Shown in pieces: positions 24,010 to 33,704 of a stretch of 64,000 bases of DNA. The translations under genes were made by a program, and so were the position numbers. This DNA is from Zanthoxylum bungeanum (lineage: Eukaryota; Streptophyta; Magnoliopsida; Sapindales; Rutaceae): NCBI GenBank assembly GCA_019454045.1, contig SKCR01010146.1, positions 394,268 to 458,267 of the forward strand, written 5' to 3'. Each line of letters starts with the position of its first letter. The stretch's first letter is position 1. The notes beneath the pieces were generated by a model that was given only the letters and a program-made list of their open reading frames with translations, had not been told where the DNA came from and did not search any database.

Positions 24010-24615
24010 GCTTCCAGCGTCGCGACGCCCAGGCCTTTGGCGTCGCTACGCCAGCTTCTGTCGACGTGGCACGCTCTGGTTCGTCAGTTTGCAGATTCTG
24101 GATAAGCTGATAAGGTGACACGTGGCGAGGTGGTTGGGCTTCAATTATTGTGACACGTGGCGGCTTCTGATTGGTCGATGAGATTCTTATCCGCCACGTG
24201 TCAGATAAGGATTAGATACTCAATGATTGATGCTGACGTGGCGGTGACGTGGCGACACGTGGGAAAGAGACTGTCGGCACCGTAGAATTGCGACACGTGG
24301 CACTTCCTGATTGGCTGATGATGACGTGGCGATGAGGTGGCAGTTTGACTTGGTCAACCTGGTGATGTGGCTGATGACACGACAATGACGTGGAGTGACA
24401 CGTGGCACACGTGGCGATGATGACTTTCGGCATCGTAGGATGCTGATACGTGGCAAGGCGCATGTTAGCAGATCGATTGTGATGGTGACACGTGGCACGG
24501 CGCACGTTAGTAAAGTCAAACTTTTCTCAGATTCTGATTTGTGGACCCGGCGCACGTTAGCACTATTCGGCGTACGTTAGGCGTCGCGACGCTGAAGGTC
24601 TTGGCGTCGCGACGC
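24010..24615 (-). promoter_or_regulatory. G-box array and GCGTCGCGACGC palindromes in U3 (3' LTR)
   Basis: Eight CACGTG cores, most inside TGACACGTGGC or its complement, occur at roughly 24,119-24,490, along with several GACGTGGC half-matches. CACGTGGC is the plant G-box/ABRE core bound by bZIP and bHLH factors (abscisic acid and light responses). The array is framed by GCGTCGCGACGC palindromes near 24,016, 24,578 and 24,602. The block is upstream of the TATA box in transcription sense. The right LTR has the same block (31,810-32,415) with some sites mutated. Confidence 0.6.
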
Positions 24616-24803
24616 GAACAATTTACTGAATTGCCATTTTGTCAAATTTTCTCTATTTTGGCCCCAATTTGCTTCCAATGCTTTCCCAACTTTATTTATC
24701 TGTAAAATAACACAAACACATCAAAATATTCACAAAACTCAAGAAACTATACAAAATATTAGGTTAAATGAGTGGGAAATAGTGATAGATTTACCACTCA
24801 TCA

Positions 24804-24816
24804 CACCCCCAAACCT
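24804..24816 (-). other. Polypurine tract of the Athila-like element
   Basis: Minus-strand AGGTTTGGGGGTG abuts the 3' LTR start TGATGAGTGG, the expected plus-strand primer. Confidence 0.75.
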
Positions 24817-26117
24817 AACATTTTGCTACTCCTCGAGCAAAACATAAAATACATAAATAAATTAACTAAGCCACTTTCGTAGGGATCACGGTTGCATTTA
24901 GCGTATGCAACAAGCCTTTAAACCCTTAGTGTCCCTAGTGGACGAGTTGTAGTCTCGTGAGGGTTTACAGCAATGATACCCACAAACATTTTACAAAAGT
25001 AAAAAGGTAGTAAAAACTAATCACACAAAAGCAAAAAGACAGCGAAAAGAGAATAAAGATGTTAGTGACTAATCAGGTGAAACTTCTACTCCAAGTTACT
25101 AGTTGTTTTGTTTTATTCTAAATTACTGAATAAGTAAATTCTCCGATTATTTTTACCATTCTTCATATACATAGCCAACAAAATATTAAACAACTTATTT
25201 TTGCCCACAACAGTCATAAGTGCAGTTGATAAGAGAGTAATATTTTTGTCCTAAAGTTCTATCAGATTTCACACCTTTTTGTAGCAATTGAATAATTTTT
25301 CTCATTTTTCTGATTTTTTCTTGATTTTTTTCTATTTTTTTTATTTATATACAATATCTTCCGTCTATGTAGCGAGTGTTGGGTCGGTGACTTCCAAACT
25401 AGTTGGCTTTAGGGCACCAGGTGTTAAGACACACCTACAGACTTAATTACTCAGACTTCAGATATATATATTTTTGCAGCATCTTCGATCCATGTAACAA
25501 GCTTTGGGCCAGTGACTCCCAAACCAGTTGGCTTTAGGGCACTAGGTGTTAAAACACCCTTACAGACTTAATAACTCAGATCTCAGACGTTTTTTTTTTT
25601 TTTTTTTTTTTTTCCATTGCTTTTTGAGATGTTTCCTCCAATTAAACTAGAGCACTGAATATTACAAACTTTTCAATTTTAGCTCATGTCCGTATGTTAC
25701 TATATATGTTGATAATATCTGTCAACTGAGCATATGAAGATCCATTTTAGTCCGTTTTAAGGAGAATTCACAAATTAAATAATTCAAAATGAAATAAACA
25801 AAAATTATTTGTTTCGAAATAGGTTTGAGATACGTCTCAGGAGTGGAACTCCTTACTCAGCTATCTTTTACCAATTTCACATTTTTAGTCAAAACACAAA
25901 AACGCAAAATATTTTTGTAATTTTTGAAAATTTTTCAATTTTTTTGTATTTTTCGAAAAATTTTGGACTAAAAATAAAAATAACACACAAACTAAAAATA
26001 AGGTACTGATCAACTAATTCCCTCCCCTAAACCTAAATGAGACATTGTCCCCAATGTCTTAAACAGTTAAATGAGAGTTAAGAAGGTCGTACCTAGTTAG
26101 CTGAAATCTACAGGAAA
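24817..26117 (-). other. Non-coding interior between LOG copy and 3' LTR
   Basis: About 1.3 kb without a recognisable gene. A phrase around GGCTTTAGGGCACYAGGTGTTAA occurs twice, near 25,411 and 25,531 (about 120-bp period), and a poly-T run lies at about 25,590-25,612. This may be 3' UTR of the captured transcript or ordinary Athila 3' sequence. Confidence 0.45.
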
Positions 26118-26771
26118 TTAAAGGTTAAGATCCAGATTAATCCTACGCCTCTTACCACGATCGTCCTCGGACCAATTTATCTTTGAAAGGATAGGGTCAA
26201 CTCGTGGTTCATAGGCTATGAGTTGGTCTATTAGATCCGGAGCAGTTCTGGCAGTAAAGAGGAGTTCTTTCAAAGGTTTCGACACGAACCCATTTCTCCG
26301 AGCATCATAAAGAAACACACAAAGAAAATCATAAAATCCATCAACATTAAGCAGTCAAAGCGGTTTCTGGTGTATGTTCAGGTTCGCCCAAGATAGTACT
26401 ATAAAAATTTCCTCCAATGTGCCCAAGCCACCTGGCAAAGCAATAAAAGCATCAGCACAATTAATCATTTCTACCAAACGTTCAGACATACCTGGCACGA
26501 TCAGTTCCTCTCCGTTTGATGGTTCAATAAGATTTGCCTCTGCCAAGGGTTTTGGGATGATTCCCAAAACGTGACTGCCTCCTTCCTGTACAGCCTTTGA
26601 AACGATCCCCATAAGTCCAAGATTTCCTCCGTCATATATTAAGTGCATATTCCTTGCAGCTAAGACTCGACCCAATTCCTGTGCTGCTTCTATGTATTGT
26701 GGTTTAGTACTAACACTACTACCGTAAAACACACAAATGTTTTCAACTCGTCTTCTTGAAGTGGCTTCCAT
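26118..26771 (-). pseudogene. LOG-like: Intronless LOG-family cytokinin-activating enzyme gene inside the retroelement
   Basis: The frame from ATG at 26,771 to TAA at 26,118 covers 217 codons, the full length of a plant LONELY GUY protein, without introns. LOG enzymes release active cytokinin bases from their riboside 5'-monophosphates in the cytosol. Visible: N-terminal Rossmann strand ENICVFYGSS (residues 10-19), LIYDGGNLGLMG (44-55), GGSHVLGIIPK (64-74), conserved Arg in SERLVEM (98) and the hallmark PGGLGTLEE (113-121), then LLNVDGFYDF and the C-terminal ELIDQL..YEP-like region (APDLIDQLIAYEPRVDP). One in-frame TGA (26,357-26,355, codon 139) replaces the Gly codon of KPxGLLNVDG. Two conserved residues are altered: FCGSS to FYGSS and YGGG to YDGG. 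Functional plant LOG genes have several introns, so a spliced transcript was probably captured. Family assignment is strong; activity is doubtful. Confidence 0.88.
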
Positions 26772-27013
26772 GTTTTACTCTGGATGTCTTCAAAAGTGCA
26801 ATGATGAGTTGAATTTATAACACCTGAAAAGGGTGAGTAAATAATAGCACTAGTACATGCCAAATGACAATTATTAGTTAAACAAATCGTGATAGTCAAA
26901 AAGGTCTGGATCATGTCGGATAAAATAAAAGAAAACAACAAAACAAATTACAATTATTAGGAAAAGACAAAGAGATATAATATTTACAAGAAAATTAACG
27001 GCTTGATTGACGT

Positions 27014-27561
27014 CTATGCGTCAGGGACAAGCTTCCCATCCAATTTTCTTATAAATTGGCAAACAGGGTCTTTTTGAGTCAGATTCCCGAGACTTAACAG
27101 TTGTCTTTCCTTTTGGAATTGTGCATATAACATGCGAATTTCATGATACACATATCCACTGGGATGCGTCTCAAGAGTTTTAGATATGTCATCCAAAGAC
27201 TCCTTACTCAAGCCATCCCTAATGAAGCTAATCTTATCTTCGTGGTTATCGGACACCATTCCTAAAGAACGACAACGAGTATTACAAAATATGCGAGCAC
27301 ATTTATAACAAACACACATTCTTTTGGCTCTTCTCTTTTTAGCATATGTGCTCTTTCCTAAGCCAGGCAGATGTGAAATAAAAGAGTCAGAAGACTCACC
27401 TACCAATCGGACCGTGCTTCAATTAACCAACGAATGTCAGTAGGAATACCTTTGATCATCAGTAGTCTCATCCGTTCTAAGTGAGCTTTGTAAACTTTCA
27501 TCAGAGATTTTTGAGGGAGAGAAGGAAATTGCTTGTGAAGATTTGCGAGAGCTTCTTCCAT
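27014..27561 (-). pseudogene. Unidentified reading frames between integrase remnant and LOG copy
   Basis: Two overlapping minus-strand frames. The first starts at an ATG at 27,561 (MEEALANLHKQFPSLPQKSL) and ends at 27,400; the second, in another frame, spans about 27,406-27,014 and has no clear ATG. The second contains a basic stretch (KKRRAKR) and a Cys cluster CVCYKCARIFCNTRC that could bind zinc, then a soluble helical region (SLDDISKTLETHPSGYVYHE). I do not recognise either. They may be one protein split by a frameshift, part of a second captured host gene, or a remnant of the element's own extra frame. The junction reads TAGGTGAGT, which looks like a splice donor, but the nearest acceptor (CTTAG) would give an intron of only about 42 nt, too short for plants. 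Confidence 0.45.
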
Positions 27562-27725
27562 CTTGAAATGACTTAATCTGCAAAAACTAAACACACAAAA
27601 TTAAATCACACCAAATTACAATATATACACAAATTGCATGGTTGCCTCCTTGCGAGCGCTAAGTTTAAAGTCGTCAGCCAGACTTGACTTCTCGAACGTT
27701 AAGCTGGATCTGAAAGTGTAACACT

Positions 27726-28166
27726 TTATTTTTGTCGCTCAAATGATTCTCCCCAGTAGTGCTTGACACACTTGTTTTTAACCTTGGAATTTTTGTTAGC
27801 GTCAGGATCATGTATCTCAACGGCTCTATTTGGTAAAACTTTGGTGATCACAAATGGACCTGACCACCGTGATTTTGTCTTCCATGGGAAGAATTTCACC
27901 CTTGATTTGTTTAACAGTACCTTCTGCACTGGTTCCAGTTGTATGCGCACTAACTTCTCATCATGTCTTTTCTTGCCCTTTTCTTTGTACAATTTGGCAT
28001 CATCAAAAGGCTGATTGTGAAATTCCTCCAATTCGTTGAGCTGGTGGAACTTTTTCTCTTCTGTTGCTTGTAGTGTAAGAATTGGCTTCTTCAGTAAAAA
28101 AGACGCTTTATCTTTAGGCTCTACAGGCAATTGACATGTTTTAAGTTTGTTAGTAGAACTTTGCAT
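27726..28166 (-). pseudogene. Athila-type integrase, C-terminal tail only
   Basis: The frame contains LNELEEFHNQPFDDAKLYKE, then KVLLNKSRVKFFPWKTKSRW and SGPFVITKVLPNRAVEI, the region after the catalytic core of Athila-group integrases (LDELEEFR..AYE.AKLYKE; KVLLFNSRL..FPGKL.SRWSGPF). The DDE core, zinc domain, RNase H and RT are absent. It overlaps the end of the protease frame in a different phase, so an internal deletion joined protease directly to this tail. Confidence 0.8.
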
Positions 28167-29187
28167 TGCATTGGAGTTCTGAATGGTACTGTGTCACATC
28201 GAGTTTGAAACATTCCTCCTTCTTTTCATCATCTGGGAAATTCATGGCCTTGAAAACATTGAATGTTACTTCTTGGTCATGTACCCTCATGGTTAATTCT
28301 CCTTTTTGTACATCAATAATGGTTCGACCTGTAGCCAAGAATGGTTTCCCAAGGATGATTGGCATGCCTGCGTCTTCCTCCATATCAAGGACAATAAAAT
28401 CTGCTGGGAAAATGAATTTGTCAACCTTGACCAGCACATCCTCAACTACGCCTCTTGGAAATACGAGCGTTCTATCAGCAAGTTGTAGTGAGACTGAAGT
28501 TGGCATTGTTTCTCCAATCTGTAATTTCCTAAAAATAGAAAAAGGCATCAAGTTAACACTCGCACCTAAATCACACAAAGCCTTACCAAAGTTATGTTCT
28601 CCTATGACGCAAGGAACAGTGAAACTGCCAGGATCTTTCAACTTCGGGGGAAGTTTCCTCTGAATGATGGCACTGCATTCTTCTGTTAATGCTACTGTTT
28701 CGTAATCTCCCAATCTCCGTTTTCGTGAAAGAATATCTTTCATAAATTTGGCATAGGTGGGCATTTGTTCCAACGCTTCTGCAAATGGAATGTTGATATG
28801 CATCTTTTTGCAGATCTTCAGGAACCGGGAAAATTGCTTGTCCAGTTTGTTTTTCTGAAGACGCTGAGGAAAAGGTGGAGGTGGAGTGATCTGTTCTTTT
28901 TCCTTTGCTTCTTTTTCCTTCATCTGCTGTTCAGCTTCTTTTGGAACTTTTTCTTGGGACATCTTGATTCCAACATCTTTGTTGATTTCAGTACCGCTTT
29001 TCAAAGTAATGGCTTGACATTGCTCCTTCCCTCGGTTCCTTGGATTGGGTTCTGTGTTGCTGGGAAGATTACCTGGTGGTCTGTAACTCTGAGCATTGGC
29101 CAGTTGTCCGATTTGATTCTCCAGTGCTTTGATGGAAGCTGATTGGCTCTGAAAGATGGCATCATACTTTTTTAACTGAGCCAGCAC
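28150..29187 (-). pseudogene. Athila-type gag C-terminus and aspartic protease
   Basis: Residues 1-200 carry a Pro/Lys/Glu-rich linker, then an alpha-helical part (PTYAKFMKDILSRKRRL). The protease follows: CVIGEHNFGKALCDLGASVN contains the catalytic motif as D-L-G-A-S, the Athila-group variant of DTGA, and the fold continues through VVEDVLVKVDKFIFPADFIV and MPIILGKPFLATGRTIIDV (ILG flap partner). Protease would cut the polyprotein. This frame is in phase with gag upstream; only nonsense codons separate them. No frameshift is needed between 30,336 and 28,150. Confidence 0.82.
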
Positions 29188-29349
29188 TTCTGCTATTCCT
29201 GGTTCATTTGCCTACTCCTGGCATTTGTTCTGTTGCTGGAATCCAGGTGGTGGATAGTTCCGCTGTTGGCCTGAATTGTTGCTCTATGAAAAATTAGGAT
29301 GATTCCTCCACCCTAGGTTGTAGGTGTTGGAATATGGATTGTTTCCCTG

Positions 29350-29601
29350 TCAGTTGAAATTGTTGACAAAATTCACCGTTTCTTCAAGTTGGTTTGACTC
29401 TGGTGTTCCTCCATATGGTGAACTTGTGGATCCAGTGGTAAGAGTCTCCATAAATTTGCATATCTGATCTAGCTTGGCGTTGACTGCTGTATTGGCTCCA
29501 CTTTCATAAATTCTTGCAATTCTTTGGATCATGCTCCTTTCTGTTGGCCACAAGGAATTGTTGTTGGCCATTTCTTCGATTAGGTCCCAGGCTTGATCTT
29601 C
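29350..29601 (-). pseudogene. Gag middle part between nonsense codons (Athila-like)
   Basis: Same phase as the flanking gag and protease frames. It reads EMANNNSLWPTERSM and ends ETVNFVNNFN before a TGA at about 29,348. The stretch to 29,187 continues with a Gln/Asn/Pro-rich sequence and two TAG codons. The four stops (about 29,600; 29,348; 29,284; 29,214) can all be explained as CGA-to-TGA or CAG-to-TAG. Confidence 0.7.
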
Positions 29602-30336
29602 TCATTTTGCCATCAAGGCTCCTCCAGCAGCAGCATCGATTGTGGTTCTCATTATTCCAGAAAGCCCATTATAGAATGTTTGGACTTGAAGCCATTTTGG
29701 AATCTCATGGTAAGGACATTTCCGGAGTAAATCTTTGTACCTTTCCCAAGCTTCGCAGAGGGATTCTGAATCTTGTTGTACAAAGGATGTGATGTCATTC
29801 CTCAGCTTTCCGGTTCTGGCTGGTGGAAAGTATTTTGCAAGAAATTTGGTAGCTAAAGTGTTCCAAGTTGTGATAGAACCTGCTGGTAGTGAATGTAGCC
29901 AAGCTTTAGCTCTGTCCTTTATGGAATATGGAAAAACTCGCAGTCTCATTGCTTCTTCCGCTTCTCGGTTGTAATTAAAAGTGCCGCAAACTTCCAGGAA
30001 GTTGCGAATGTGGGAATTAGGATCTTCAGTTGCATTCCCTCCGAACTGAACTAAGTGCTGAATCATCTGAATGCATGTTTTGATGTCACACGCATTTGCT
30101 GGTAAGGGAGGAAGTACAATATAAGAAATGATTCTGTCAACCACCGGAATGGTTCTGTCTCGAATGGGAATTGGTGGTGCAACCTCCAACGGTTCAGGTT
30201 CCATGTTGACTAAAGCTTCTTGGCCTTCTCGCTTTTCCCTTCTCAACTGTCTGATGGTTCTTTCAATTTCCGGGTCAAGCGGTCGGAGTTCAAAGCTTCT
30301 GGTTCGTCTCATGTAGTTTCTGAGAACCTGAAACAC
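29602..30336 (-). pseudogene. Athila-type gag (capsid region)
   Basis: 245 codons. The capsid (retrotransposon gag) domain is clear at about residues 95-225: EDPNSHIRNFLEVCGTF, RLRVFPYSIKDRAKAWLHSL, WNTLATKFLAKYFPPART, then ITSFVQQDSESLCEAWERYK and YNGLSGIMRTTIDAAAGG. Gag forms the cytoplasmic virus-like particle. Athila gags often begin with an RRTR-rich leader, and RRTRSFELRPLDPEIERTI fits. A TGA right after GGALMAK ends the frame early, but the same phase stays open for gag beyond it. Confidence 0.82.
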
Positions 30337-30419
30337 AAGAAAACAAAATCAATGAGTAAAAAGAAATTAGATACAAGTAACGTATCTAACCCCTAAACTA
30401 ATAGCAAAAGATAAATAAG

Positions 30420-30437
30420 TCCCCGGCAACGGCGCCA
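30420..30437 (-). other. Primer-binding site of the Athila-like element
   Basis: Minus-strand TGGCGCCGTTGCCGGGGA follows the 5' LTR end (CCAGTCA) by six bases. This exact site is characteristic of the Athila group. Confidence 0.88.
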
Positions 30438-30443
30438 AAAACT

Positions 30444-32604
30444 TGACTGGCGTAAACACACACGTATAACGCAAGCGCACGTATCGTTCAAGTAGTATAA
30501 AAATATCGATCCCACGAGGACTTAATATCTAATCTATTAATTTTATGAGGTCAAATGATTACTAGTATCTAACAGGTTGATTGATTGATTTGAAATGGTG
30601 ACGATTCTAAATTTAAAAGCAAGTAAATAAAATTGTCGAAAATATGTTTTAAGAAAATTCAATATTAAAAACTATCTAGGGTTGTATTTTTTCCAATATC
30701 ATTTTAAAGATGAAGTGGTTATCTTAAAGTTGGGTAATATATTGATTTATTAACTTGGAACGCTAAATTATGTGTAAGCCTCTGTCGATGGTCAGACACA
30801 AATACCCAGTTTAACCCAATTGAACCATATGTCTATGTCAACCAAATGATCTGGATTCATTAAGTTTAAGTTCCAATTATGGCTACCCCCGCCCGACAGG
30901 TATATTCCTATCCTGTAAGGAAATCTATTAAAGGGTTATCTATCCTCAAGGAAGATCCTGGGCTATTGAGTTTAAGGCTGAAACCTAAAATCCCTATGTC
31001 TAGTTCATTTTAGATTTACCAGATCAATTTTATTAATAGCCAGTTAATGAAAAAGCATTAAGATTAAGACTCAATAAATAAATCTTTATATTACCCAAGC
31101 TATAATCTAACCCCTTATAAAACGGTGATATTAAAAGTCATCACAACCCCAGATAACTAATTTAGTTACAACACATAACTAGGGCTAGTAAAAACTTGAA
31201 AATAAAAGACATAAAGTAAAAATGCGGTAAAGTAAATACTGAAAAGTAAATTACAATAAAATAAAATGCTAAGGTAAAAGGAATTACTTTTACTACTACT
31301 AATTTAGATATCTCTCATAATATAATATATAAACTTGTGATAACATTACCAACCAGCTATATAGGCGGTATCCTGATTAAATCAAATTAAGTCCAACCAG
31401 CCATTAAGGCGGTAAAAAGATTTGTCCATGAACCTGCCATATAGGCGGTAAGAAAGTTAATTACCAACCGACCAATCTGGCGGTATCTTTTTAAGTCAAT
31501 ATTTTAAATAGTGAATATATTATATTTAAGGGAGATTAATCTAAATAGAAATAGTAAAAGAATTACCTTTCACCCTAGCTGGGGAAGTTAGCTCATCATG
31601 GTAAATAGTAAAAACTGTAAAAAGTAAAAAAACAAGTAAATTACTATTATTACAAAACGTAATTAAAATTAATTACAAAACTAAAAACTAAAAAAAAACT
31701 AAAAATTAAAAGAAAGTAGAGAGAGAAATTCTCTCTTTACATCACAGAGATGAGAAAGAGTGGTACAACTAAAACTGAAATTTGAAGCTCTATTTATAGG
31801 CCCTGGTAGGCTTCCAGCGTCGCGACGCCAAGGCTTTTGGCGTCGCTACGCCAGCTTCTGTCGACGTGGCATGCTCTGGTTCGTCAGTTTGCAGATTCTG
31901 GATAAGCTGATAAGGTGACACGTGGCGAGGTGGTTGGGCTTCAATTATTGTGACACGTGGCGTCTTCTGATTGGTCGATGAGATTCTTATCCGCCACGTG
32001 TCAGATAAGGATTAGATACTCAATGATTGATGCTGACGTGGCAGTGACGTGGCGACATGTGGGAAAGAGACTGTCGGCACCGTAGAATTACGACACGTGC
32101 GACTTCCTGATTGGCTGATGATGACGTGGCAGTGAGGTGGCAGTTTGACTTGGTCAACCTGGTGATGTGGCTGATGACGCGGCAATGACGTGGAGTGACA
32201 CATGGCACACGTGGTGATGATCACTGTCGGCACCGTAGGATGCTGACACGTGGCAAGACGCATGTTAGCAGATCGGCTGTGATGGTGACACGTGGCACGG
32301 CGCACGTTAGTGAAGTCAAACTTTTCTCAGATTTTGATTTGTGGACCCGGTGCATGTTAGCACTGTTAGGCGCACGTTAGGCGTCGCGACGCTGAAGGTC
32401 TTGGCGTCGCGACGCGGACAATTTACTGAATTGCCATTTTGTCAAATTTTCTCTATTTTGGCCCCAATTTGCTTCCAAAGCTTTCCCAACTTTATTTATC
32501 TGCAAAATAACACAAAACACATCAAAATATTCACAAAACTCAAGAAACTATACAAAATATTAGGTTAAATGAGTGGGAAATAGTGATAGATTTACCACTC
32601 ATCA
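30444..32604 (-). mobile_element. 5' LTR of the Athila-like element (2,161 bp)
   Basis: Transcription would start inside it and run to lower coordinates through gag to the LOG copy. It carries the G-box block (31,810-32,415), TATA-like CCTATAAATAGAGC (about 31,790-31,800), and about four repeats of an ACCAACCAGCCATATAGGCGGTA-type unit (31,345-31,490) that the left LTR has partly lost. It matches the left LTR closely, indicating a fairly recent insertion. Confidence 0.88.
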
Positions 32605-32837
32605 ATGTTGTGGCCCTTGAATAAAACGGAATGTGTCGCCTCTTGTGGTATATAGGATGGAAACCCGGACATAAATTTATAGCCGATTCTGAATGGACGG
32701 TAGTATGATCTGTACTCGGGATACAACTCCACGTACCACTTGAGTATACGGCACATAACTTATTTCATGTTATCTTGATTTGTTTACTATCCGGTATTTA
32801 AATTCTGCATGTTATTTGTTTATGTAATGATGAGATA

Positions 32838-33615
32838 AAGCACATGGGCTTAGTAACTTGGATTAAAGGTCCTCCATTACGAGGGGTTAAAATCCTTTAC
32901 CACGATGCTTCGCCGGGCCAGATGACGTATATTCAGTTGAATGTAAGATGTGTTCAATCAGGTATACAAAGTTCGATATCGTTGTCCCTTTTTTATGCAT
33001 TATGAGATAAAGCGCATGGGCTTAGTAAGTTGGATTAAAGGTCCTCCATTTCGAGGGGTTAAAATTCTTTATTACGATGCTTCCCCGTGCCAGATGACAT
33101 ATATTCGGTTGAATGTAAGATGAGTTCAATCGGGTATACAAAGTCCGATATTGTTGTCTTTATTTTTTATATGCATTATGTTATTAGCGCATGGGCTTAG
33201 TAAGTCGGGTTAAAGGTCCTCCATTTTGAGAGGTTAAAATCCTTTACCACGATGCTTCGCCGCGCTGGATGACGTATATTCGGTTGAATGTAAGATGAGT
33301 TCAATTGGGTATACAAAGTCTGATATTGTTGTCCTTATTTTTTATATGCATTATGTTATTAGCGCATGGGCTTAGTAAGTCGGATTAAAGGTCCTCCATT
33401 TCGAGAGGCTAAAATCCTTTACCACGATACTTCGCCACGCCGAGTGACGTATATTTGGTTGAATGTAAGATGTGTTCAATCGGGTATTTAAAGTCCGATA
33501 TCGTTGTCTTTATTTTTTATATGCATTATGTTATTAGTGCATGGGCTTAGTAAGTTGGATTAAAGGTCCTTTGTGTCGAGGGGTTAAAATCCTTTACCAC
33601 GATGCTTTGTCGCGC
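32838..33615 (+). repeat. 172-175 bp tandem array in the mosaic LTR
   Basis: The phrase GGGCTTAGTAAG followed by GGATTAAAGGTCCTCCATT recurs at about 32,842, 33,014, 33,189, 33,364 and 33,541, that is four full units and a partial fifth with 172-175 bp period. Each unit also has TTTACCACGATGCTTCGCCG and ATGACGTATATTCGGTTG. The 3' LTR has no such array, so it was amplified within the inserted LTR segment. Confidence 0.85.
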
Positions 33616-33704
33616 CTCTTAGCCCGTTATTATTTATTAGGTGTCATCTATTCATCCGTTTATGTATGTGTCATGTTGTTTACTGCATTTTGGAGGTCAC
33701 TCAT

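Larger units (their letters stand above)
22758..24803 (-). mobile_element. 3' LTR of the Athila-like element (2,046 bp)
   Basis: Highly similar to 30,444-32,604. Its minus-strand start TGATGAGTGGTAAATC lies at 24,803 next to the polypurine tract. It lacks about 110 bp present in the right LTR near 31,375-31,490, apparently lost between repeats of GGCGGTATC. Confidence 0.88.
22758..32604 (-). mobile_element. Athila-like gypsy element carrying a LOG gene copy
   Basis: LTRs at 30,444-32,604 (5') and 22,758-24,803 (3') flank an interior read on the minus strand. The primer site TGGCGCCGTTGCCGGGGA and the gag and protease sequences are typical of the Athila group. Order on the minus strand: LTR, primer site, gag, protease, integrase C-terminal tail, unidentified frame, LOG gene, polypurine tract, LTR. 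RT, RNase H and the integrase core are missing, so it depended on other elements for movement. It sits in the Tat 5' LTR; the 3' Tat LTR near 48,236 shows the uninterrupted sequence. Confidence 0.88.

Noticed and set aside
24212..24580. His/Thr-rich frames on both strands of the Athila LTR, present in both LTR copies
   Set aside because: Conservation follows from LTR identity; the translations are the G-box array read in different frames.
27357..27399. Possible intron (TAG|GTGAGT ... CTTAG|G) joining the two unidentified frames
   Set aside because: At about 42 nt it is below the minimum intron size seen in plants, and the first frame stops at the donor itself.
28166..29142. Plus-strand open frames opposite the protease and gag
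   Set aside because: They are antisense shadows of the minus-strand frame, whose protein matches Athila gag-protease.
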